Source: Treponema sp. (GTDB lineage Bacteria > Spirochaetota > Spirochaetia > Treponematales > Treponemataceae). Taken from it: a stretch of 57,568 bases of DNA. Location of the stretch: NCBI GenBank assembly GCA_024695625.1, contig JAILHV010000020.1, forward strand, positions 1 through 57,568. Reading direction: 5' to 3'. Position 1 is the first letter of the stretch; each line of letters begins with the position of its first letter. A program made the position numbers and the translations under genes. The notes beneath the pieces are model-generated. The model made no database searches. It was given only the letters and a program-made list of their open reading frames with translations, and was not told where the DNA came from. Of this stretch, positions 51,579-57,568 are shown one piece after another.

Positions 51579-53678
51579 TTAAATCTGGAACTGGTCAATC
51601 TGCAGTGCAATATCGTTGATGGATTCCTTCATCTTGCTTGAAACTTCGGTAAGCGTAGTGCCTGCTTCGTTAATCAGTGCTGCATCATTGTGCATCTTTT
51701 CCATGCTGTCTTTCATGCTCAGCGTTGCGTTCTGAAGTTCCCTTACTTCCGCAAGAATTGCCTTGTTGCCTTCCGACATTTCCGATGAAGCGGAGCGGAC
51801 TTCACTTGTGGAATCGTTCATTTCGTGCAGGGCCTGGTTAATCTGCTTGCTGCCCGCCTGCTGTTCCGTCATGGCATCCTTTATCTGCCTTACAAGCTGG
51901 TCTGTTTCCTTGATTCCGTTTGCAACGTCCTGGAATGCACGGCTTGATTCCTCTGATGCGGAAACAACAGTGTCTATGGACTTTCCGATTTTCTTTAGCT
52001 CTTCACCGATTCTCTTACTCTGCGAAGTTGAAGTTTCGGAAAGCTTTCGTATTTCGTCCGCAACAACAGAGAAGCCCTTTCCTGCATCTCCAGCGTGGGC
52101 AGCCTCAATAGCCGCGTTCATTGCAAGAAGGTTTGTCTGGCTTGCTATGGAAGCGATGGCTGCATTTGCCTCGCGAAGTGCCTGTGATTCATTTTCTATT
52201 GCCTGTATCCTCTCGTTTACGCCCCTCTGCTTTGCCTCACCAAAAGTTGCGCTCTGCTCAAGGTTTGCAAAGGATTCTGCCATCTTTTCAACGGAAGTGT
52301 TTACCGACTCAATGTTGCCAATCATTTCTTCTATGGAAGATGATGCGCCTGAAACCCCCAGAGCCTGCTTTTCTATCATGCGCTCAAGGGATGCAATGTT
52401 GGAGGCAATCTGGTTGACCGCGCTGGCCGTTTCCTCTACGCCCGCAGACTGGTTTGTGATGCGGCTGCTCATGCCCTCTATGTTGTTCATAATCATCGTA
52501 ATGGAATTTGCAGTGTCGCCCGTGCTTGAGTGGAGCTTTTCGCCCGCAAGGCCAAGCGTTTCCTTGGACTTCTTAAGTTCCTTTACGATAGACTGCATCT
52601 TGTCCGTAAACCTGTTGAATCCGTCAACGACTGCACCAATCTCGTTGTTTGACTGAACTTCTATGCGCTTTGTAAGGTCAGCGTTGCCGGAAGCAATCTG
52701 GGTAATTGCAGACTCAACTTTCTGAAGGGGACGAAGCTCCTTGTAGATAAGGAAGCCGGAGATAAGCACAAGGATTGCAATGCTTGCTATGCAGGACAAA
52801 ACCAGCAGGAAAGAAATTTTCATTGCGGTTCCGTTAACCTGCGAGTTTGCAACAGAGAAGGCAAAAGACCATGGTGTGTTAGAAACAGGTGCGTATGTTA
52901 CAAACTGCTTCTTTCCGTTAAGGTCGTTAACCCAAGCTGAACCTGTCTGGCCTGTGCACATCTTTTCTGCCACAGACTGAAGGTCCTTGTACTTTGATTC
53001 AAGCTTTAGGAAATTCTTCTTTAGTATAAGAGATGGATCCGGGTATTCGATTACAGTTCCGTCTCCTGCCAAAAGCCATGCGTTACCGGTTGCACCCAGG
53101 CGGATGTTGCCTACGATTTTCTGAACGGTGTCAAGGCTCATTACGCCTGCAAAAAAACCAACGGTCTTGCCGCGGATTTTTACAAGACGTCCAATGTGGA
53201 TGATGGCCTTTTCCGTAAGCTTGTCCATAACCGGGTCGTCTATGTACTGGAATTTTCCGTCTTTTATAAGTGCCTTGTAGTAGGAGGTTCCAGAAATGTC
53301 TTCCTCTGAACCTGTGTCTGAATATGCAATTCCGTCTGGTGTACAGAAAATAACCTTGTCAAATTCTGGAATGCGGTATGATGAGCGGGTCTTTATCCAC
53401 TCAATAATCTTTTTTTCATCCGCCGACTGAACCGCATCGCTCTTTGCGTACACGTTCATCTCTCGCAGATAGGTGTTCATTTTGTTTGTAAGTACAAGCG
53501 AATAGGCCTTTGTAATCTGGTCACAGTCATCTTCGTATGCGCTTCCTGCCGAAGACTTTACCAGGCTTAGAACCGCCGTGCTCTGTAATGCGTTAAGCAC
53601 AGCAGAAAGCACTCCAATTGCAATAATGATTGTGAATACAAGATTCCTTTTTCCGCTTTTAATTGCGTTTTCCGACAT
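51579..53678 (-). CDS. methyl-accepting chemotaxis protein
   Basis: A 699-residue chemoreceptor with a double-Cache-like sensing domain between helices at about 13-34 and 283-306 ([20 protein letters not shown] is typical), HAMP, and a complete signalling domain with the [21 protein letters not shown] tip. It shares the operon with a solute-binding lipoprotein. GGGAGAG precedes the ATG. Its signalling half is nearly the same as that of the receptor at 47836; the sensing halves differ. Confidence 0.92.
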   Translation of the reverse strand: MSENAIKSGKRNLVFTIIIAIGVLSAVLNALQSTAVLSLVKSSAGSAYEDDCDQITKAYSLVLTNKMNTYLREMNVYAKSDAVQSADEKKIIEWIKTRSSYRIPEFDKVIFCTPDGIAYSDTGSEEDISGTSYYKALIKDGKFQYIDDPVMDKLTEKAIIHIGRLVKIRGKTVGFFAGVMSLDTVQKIVGNIRLGATGNAWLLAGDGTVIEYPDPSLILKKNFLKLESKYKDLQSVAEKMCTGQTGSAWVNDLNGKKQFVTYAPVSNTPWSFAFSVANSQVNGTAMKISFLLVLSCIASIAILVLISGFLIYKELRPLQKVESAITQIASGNADLTKRIEVQSNNEIGAVVDGFNRFTDKMQSIVKELKKSKETLGLAGEKLHSSTGDTANSITMIMNNIEGMSSRITNQSAGVEETASAVNQIASNIASLERMIEKQALGVSGASSSIEEMIGNIESVNTSVEKMAESFANLEQSATFGEAKQRGVNERIQAIENESQALREANAAIASIASQTNLLAMNAAIEAAHAGDAGKGFSVVADEIRKLSETSTSQSKRIGEELKKIGKSIDTVVSASEESSRAFQDVANGIKETDQLVRQIKDAMTEQQAGSKQINQALHEMNDSTSEVRSASSEMSEGNKAILAEVRELQNATLSMKDSMEKMHNDAALINEAGTTLTEVSSKMKESINDIALQIDQFQI

Positions 53679-53812
53679 AATCTGCTCTCCCTAGCTGTGG
53701 AAATTGTGTGAGGATTTTTTGATGCCACTTATTTTATAGAAAATATTTTACTTATTATTGTGAATGTTTGCAAGCCTAGCATTTTTTGAATTTTTCTTAA
53801 TTTTTTTTACTT

Positions 53813-54076
53813 ATTTGGAGCGCACTGAATCTTTAACTGTGCCCGGTCCTACGGCTCCGGTCAGACTCCGCAGCATTTTATCCAGTAAAACAAGCAGCGC
53901 CATGGAGGGCGCGTCAATTGTTGGCAGAATAAACAGGCAAGTTTTCGCCAGAAAACTTGCGGGATAAAATGCCACGGAGGGCATTTTATCCCGCTTTCCA
54001 GGGTTCCGCTTTCGCTCCAGCCCCCTCACTTCGTTGCGGTGGCCGGCTGCGCCGCCCTTCCAATCGGGGCTAGGCT
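53813..54076 (-). repeat. structured intergenic repeat, copy I
   Basis: The largest and most stem-rich copy: GCAAGTTTT-6-AAAACTTGC (53937-53960), GGGATAAAATGCC-6-GGCATTTTATCCC (53961-53992), then the shared flank TTCCGCTTTCGCTCCAG and GCCGCCCTTCCAATCGG. It lies between two genes on opposite strands and next to the methyltransferase remnant. Confidence 0.65.
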
Positions 54077-54129
54077 TGGTTTTGTTCACGCCCTTTTTTT
54101 GAACATTACATGTTTACCTGCTCAGTAAG

Positions 54130-54340
54130 ATAAAGTTCCGTCTCCGTCTCTGCAAAGTCATAAAACGCATATAGTCATCAACAAACCTGTCCTTGTCACA
54201 CTCATTGGGGCAGGGCATATCGTGTTACAACCAGGTCAAAGGATTCCGCCTCAAAAGGAAATTCTATTCCGTCATAACTTACAAGGGTAAGGTTCATTAT
54301 TCCTTCTGCATTTTCCCTTGAAAAACAAACATTGTTGTGT
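54130..54340 (-). pseudogene. remnant of a class I methyltransferase
   Basis: Minus-strand reading gives methyltransferase sequence: GIEFPFEAESFDLVVTRYAL (motif II to IV region), then directly PNECDKDRFVDDYMR in another frame, which in related enzymes lies about 40 residues further on. The catalytic middle and both ends are missing. It is an internally deleted, frameshifted relic, facing the intact methyltransferase at 54376. Confidence 0.6.
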
Positions 54341-54375
54341 TACTATATACTAACTTTTATTAGTTGGAGCGTACA

Positions 54376-55161
54376 ATGGAACTTACTTTGGGTGACGTGC
54401 AGACGACTGCGCTTATTCCCCTTGCAATCAAGGCAAATGAGACAAAAAGGTCAAATGCAAGAATTAAGGACGAAATGGCTGTTAAGATTATCGAGACAAT
54501 CGGTGTAGACACAAAACCCTACGACAAATTCATGTCGCACGAAGGCGTTGTTGCCCGCACAATCATGCTGGACAAAAGCCTAAAAGAAATGATCCGCCAA
54601 AATCCTGATTGTGCAATTGTGAACATGGGCTGCGGCTTTGACAACCGTTTTGAGCGGGTGGACAACGGAAAGATTCTCTGGTTTGACCTTGACCTTCCCG
54701 ATTCAATCGCCGTAAGAAAAAAGGCCTTTCCGCAAAGGGAGCGCGTTACGATGATAGCAGGAAGCGTACTTGACAGCGCATGGACAAAATTCATCCCTCA
54801 GGACAAAAAGCTGATTTTTATTGCAGAAGGGCTTTTCATGTACTTTACTATGGAAGAAATTAAGCAGCTTTTGACAGTCCTAAAAACTTCTTTTAAGCAG
54901 GGCACTCTTATTGCCGAGCAGAACTGCAAGATGATGGTAAAGCAGCAGAAGCACCACGACACCGTAAAGAATACAAATGCCGTCTTTAAAAGCGGAACTG
55001 ATTCAGCCCAGGAGATTGCAGACCTTCTTCCCGGCATAAATCTTGTGGAAGAACACAGTTTTAACGAAGAGATGAAAAAGTATTCAATACGCGGAAAAAT
55101 CTTTGCAGCCCTCTTTGGCAAATTCAACGACCGTTGGGCAACCTTTACATGGGGTGTCTGA
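54376..55161 (+). CDS. LCMT-type SAM-dependent methyltransferase
   Basis: A 261-residue class I methyltransferase of the leucine-carboxyl-methyltransferase-like family. The SAM loop is NMGCGFDNRF and the ribose-binding acid lies in LWFDLDLPDSI; IAEGLFMYF is the family's third motif. In bacteria these enzymes methylate small molecules, often in natural product routes. GGAG lies 6 nt before the ATG at 54376; the frame opens with TTG 12 nt earlier. Its stop overlaps the start of the flavoprotein gene as TGATG, so the two are coupled. Confidence 0.82.
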   Translation: MELTLGDVQTTALIPLAIKANETKRSNARIKDEMAVKIIETIGVDTKPYDKFMSHEGVVARTIMLDKSLKEMIRQNPDCAIVNMGCGFDNRFERVDNGKILWFDLDLPDSIAVRKKAFPQRERVTMIAGSVLDSAWTKFIPQDKKLIFIAEGLFMYFTMEEIKQLLTVLKTSFKQGTLIAEQNCKMMVKQQKHHDTVKNTNAVFKSGTDSAQEIADLLPGINLVEEHSFNEEMKKYSIRGKIFAALFGKFNDRWATFTWGV

Positions 55162-56882
55162 TGAAAAAAATAGTAAAAAGTAGCTTTGCATTTTTTTGCC
55201 TTGCTCTTTTTTCATGCGGTGGAAAAAGAACCTTCAGGGATGGAACTTGGACTGGAAGCGGTGAGGGTAGGAACGGACCACTGGAGGTTTCCGTTACAAT
55301 TCAGGATGGCGAGGTTTGCGCAGCCGAACTTTTGTCTGAACAGGAAACGGAAGGCATTGGAAAGCCTGCCATTCAGCCTATTCTGGAGCAGTTCCTTCAA
55401 AGCGGCGGTGATACGGATGACGTTGATACTGTAAGCGGTGCAACCGTTACAAGTGATGGTCTGCTTGATGCCCTTGATGCAGCCCTTGATTCCAGTGCAG
55501 GAAAGGAAAAGAAGAAGTTTGCCTACAAAAACACAAAGTGCGACATAGTAATAATTGGTGCCGGAGGAGCAGGCCTTGTTGCAGCAACAGAAGCTGCCGG
55601 CAGGGGTGCCAATACAATCGTTCTGGAGAAAAGCCCCATTGTTGGTGGAAACACGAATTTTTCAACTGGCGGAATAAACGCTTCCTATACCAAGGAACAG
55701 AAGCGGCTTGGCATAGAGGATTCTCCGGAAGTTTTTTATCAGGACACGATGAAGGGTGGCAAAAACATGAACGACCCCGAGCTTGTAAAAACACTGGTGG
55801 ACAATTCTGCTGCAATGGTTGAATGGCTTCAGTCCGACATTGTGGGAGCCGATTTGAGCGACGTTGGAATTTTTGGCGGTGCAAGCAACAAGCGCATTCA
55901 CAGGCCACGCGGAGGCCAGGCAATTGGTGAGCACCTTGTTCCCCTTTTGCGGGAGGCAGCAGAAGAGCAGGGGGCAGACATACGCCTAAAGAACAGGGTT
56001 GTTGAAATCCTTATGGGAAAAGACGGTGAGGCTTGCGGGGTTAGGGTTTCCGCTGGTTCTAGCGAGTACACAATAAAGGCAAAGGCGGTAATCATTGCCA
56101 CTGGCGGTTTTGGCGCAAACCCAAAGATGGTGGAGCAGTTCAGGCCCGACCTTGCAGGCTTTGGCACTACCAACCAGCGCGGTGCTACGGGAGACGCTTT
56201 TTCCATGGTGCAGAAGTTTGGCGCGGCAACAACACAAATGGATCAGATACAGACTCACCCGACCGTAGTTCCAAAAAACGGAAGCATGATTACGGAAGCT
56301 GTCCGGGGTAACGGTGCCATTTTGATCGACAGGAGAGGCATGCGTTTTGTGGACGAGATGCAGACCAGGGACCTTGTTTCAAAGGCTATTTTGGACTGCT
56401 CCGGAAAGACAGCTTTTCTTGTCTTTGACCAAGGTGTTAGGGAATCCCTAAAGGCAATCGAAAGCTATGCTGAGCATAATCTTCTTACGGAGGCACAAAC
56501 GCTTGGCGAACTTGCGCAAAAGCTTGGGCTTGATCCTGTACAGGTTGAAAAATCGCTTGAAAGGTGGAATGCTTTTGTGGCGGCAAAGAAGGACAGTGAT
56601 TTTGGCCGGAATCCAAAGAGCATGGACAGGGCCATTGCATCCCCTCCTTTTTATGCCATAGAAGTTGAACCTGCCATTCACCACACTATGGGCGGGCTTA
56701 AGATTAACAGCAGGGCACAGGTTCTGTCCGTTAGCGGAAAGGTCATACCCGGCTTGTATGCTGCAGGAGAAGTTACCGGCGGCGTTCACGGTGCAAACCG
56801 CTTGGGTGGAAATGCCGTTGCGGACATCTGCGTCTTTGGAAAGATAGCTGCCGACAGCGCATTGAATCAAATTGGAAAATAA
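55161..56882 (+). CDS. flavinylated fumarate-reductase-like lipoprotein
   Basis: A 573-residue exported flavoprotein. A lipoprotein signal ends at LFSC (Cys19). Residues about 25-105 are an FMN-binding domain with DTVSGATVTS, the ApbE flavinylation motif, whose last threonine takes FMN covalently. Residues 128-573 are an FAD-dependent reductase (VIIGAGGAGLVAATEAA, GGNTNFSTGGINA, HHTMGGLKI, GANRLGGNAV), as in flavocytochrome c fumarate reductases or urocanate reductases. It probably reduces an external electron acceptor on the outer face of the inner membrane. The acceptor is not identified. Confidence 0.88.
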   Translation: MKKIVKSSFAFFCLALFSCGGKRTFRDGTWTGSGEGRNGPLEVSVTIQDGEVCAAELLSEQETEGIGKPAIQPILEQFLQSGGDTDDVDTVSGATVTSDGLLDALDAALDSSAGKEKKKFAYKNTKCDIVIIGAGGAGLVAATEAAGRGANTIVLEKSPIVGGNTNFSTGGINASYTKEQKRLGIEDSPEVFYQDTMKGGKNMNDPELVKTLVDNSAAMVEWLQSDIVGADLSDVGIFGGASNKRIHRPRGGQAIGEHLVPLLREAAEEQGADIRLKNRVVEILMGKDGEACGVRVSAGSSEYTIKAKAVIIATGGFGANPKMVEQFRPDLAGFGTTNQRGATGDAFSMVQKFGAATTQMDQIQTHPTVVPKNGSMITEAVRGNGAILIDRRGMRFVDEMQTRDLVSKAILDCSGKTAFLVFDQGVRESLKAIESYAEHNLLTEAQTLGELAQKLGLDPVQVEKSLERWNAFVAAKKDSDFGRNPKSMDRAIASPPFYAIEVEPAIHHTMGGLKINSRAQVLSVSGKVIPGLYAAGEVTGGVHGANRLGGNAVADICVFGKIAADSALNQIGK

Positions 56883-56940
56883 AAAAAAGCGCCGTCCTTT
56901 TGAAGTAGCCTAAACTTTTGGGAAACTTCTTGGACGGCGC
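56881..56940 (-). terminator. Rho-independent terminator between convergent genes
   Basis: GCGCCGTCC (56889-56897) pairs with GGACGGCGC (56932-56940), with an inner GAAGT/ACTTC pairing. On the minus strand a T8 run follows, so it ends the ABC ATPase gene. Confidence 0.82.
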
Positions 56941-56949
56941 AATTCAATT

Positions 56950-57568
56950 TTATTTCTTCTTGTTCACAATTTCCCTTGCAAATTTACCATGTTCCAAAAC
57001 GATGGTTCTCTCTGCGTATTCCGCAACTTCCGGGGCATGGGTAACAACTATTACCGTCCTGCCTTCCTTGTGCAGCTGCTTAAAAATGTCTATGACCATG
57101 TTTTCGTTTGCTTCGTCAAGGTTTCCTGTTGGTTCATCTGCCAGAATCAGCTGGGGGCAGTTTATGAGGGCTCTGGCTATGCAGACGCGCTGCTGCTCTC
57201 CGCCAGAAAGCTCGTGGGGAAGATGCTTTGCCCTTTGCGCAAGACCAACCCTTTCCAAAGCTTCCATGGCTTCCTTTTCATCCGGCATACTGTGGTAGTA
57301 TTGTGAGACCATAACGTTTTCCACTGCGGTCAAATAATTTATCAGGTGGAACTGCTGGAAAATCAGTCCAATTTTGTCCCGCCTTATGTTTGTAAGGTTT
57401 GCAGAACTTTCCTTTGCTATGTTCCTGCCGTCCAGAAATACCTCTCCGCTTGTGGGCTTATCCATGCAGCCTATTATGTTCATCATGGTGCTCTTTCCCG
57501 AACCGGAAGGTCCCATAATGGCAACCCATTCTCCTTTTTCTACTTTCATGCTCACTTTGTGGAGGGCT
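56950..57568 (-). CDS. ABC transporter ATPase, MacB/LolD-like, partial
   Basis: The 5' end is beyond the right edge; at least 206 codons are visible, since the reading frame continues upstream of the first ATG as ALHKVSMKVEKGEW. Walker A is GPSGSGKST, the signature LSGGEQQR and Walker B LILADEPTGNLD. This subfamily works with FtsX-like permeases in lipoprotein release or macrolide and peptide export. The permease gene is probably outside the window. Confidence 0.88.
   Translation of the reverse strand, partial: ALHKVSMKVEKGEWVAIMGPSGSGKSTMMNIIGCMDKPTSGEVFLDGRNIAKESSANLTNIRRDKIGLIFQQFHLINYLTAVENVMVSQYYHSMPDEKEAMEALERVGLAQRAKHLPHELSGGEQQRVCIARALINCPQLILADEPTGNLDEANENMVIDIFKQLHKEGRTVIVVTHAPEVAEYAERTIVLEHGKFAREIVNKKK

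Overview
The window reads as chromosome of a host-associated anaerobic spirochaete, most likely a Treponema. The pointers are a chemotaxis/motility set (cheR, cheB, two full methyl-accepting proteins, a FliL-like protein), anaerobe-type oxygen defence (desulfoferrodoxin, rubredoxin-flavoprotein, rubrerythrin), and an ECF sigma / ActD-like / caspase operon whose caspase carries surface repeats of a kind I associate with spirochaetes. No rRNA, tRNA, CRISPR, transposase or phage gene was seen. The species assignment is inference from gene content.

Layout. 0-5.4 kb: a truncated Cache-type sensor, an ABC exporter, a peroxide-response operon (OhrR-like repressor, flavodoxin, Cys-glutathione peroxidase), a DUF5680-type XRE regulator and a LysR regulator. 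5.5-8.9 kb: an ABC-2 exporter (ATPase plus two permeases) and a hydrolase. 8.9-19.6 kb: fifteen minus-strand genes very rich in GNAT acetyltransferases, including a double-GNAT protein and a HAD-GNAT-methyltransferase fusion, with short gaps throughout. 19.7-23.1 kb: an AraC regulator, a small membrane protein, one more GNAT and an MFS transporter. 23.3-24.9 kb: dfx-hrb-rbr operon. 24.9-33.5 kb (minus): tonB, two exbD, exbB, a TonB-dependent receptor, then an operon of ECF sigma factor, membrane ActD-like protein and caspase/surface-repeat protein. 33.6-37.9 kb: lptB, lptA-like and lptC-like genes, a RseC-like protein, a TPR protein and a polyprenyl synthetase. 38-47.5 kb: a PH-like pair, cheB/cheR, a SUMF1/C-type-lectin-fold protein, a LysM-M23 peptidase, rlmE, fliL-like and hflX. 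47.8-57.6 kb: two chemoreceptors, an orphan solute-binding lipoprotein, a methyltransferase remnant, an LCMT-type methyltransferase with a flavinylated fumarate-reductase-like lipoprotein, and an ABC ATPase cut by the window edge.

The strongest candidate for an undescribed system lies at 24.9-33.5 kb. Three start sites there (ECF sigma operon, TonB receptor, exbB-exbD-exbD-tonB) each carry the same promoter-like motif: A-tract, GTRACAC, exactly 15 bp, GTGTYWWAT. This predicts one autoregulated envelope regulon joining an ECF sigma factor, its likely membrane partner, an exported caspase with a surface-repeat domain, and a complete TonB uptake system.

Other signals: seven intergenic copies of a structured repeat family between 21.6 and 54.1 kb, whose central hairpin changes sequence while pairing is kept; four starts with a sigma-70-type -10 box only 7-8 nt before the ATG (probable leaderless mRNAs); a 42-bp direct repeat flanking the SUMF1-like gene, whose C-terminus resembles diversity-generating-retroelement targets; and a tandem-repeat insertion in the HflX GTPase domain.
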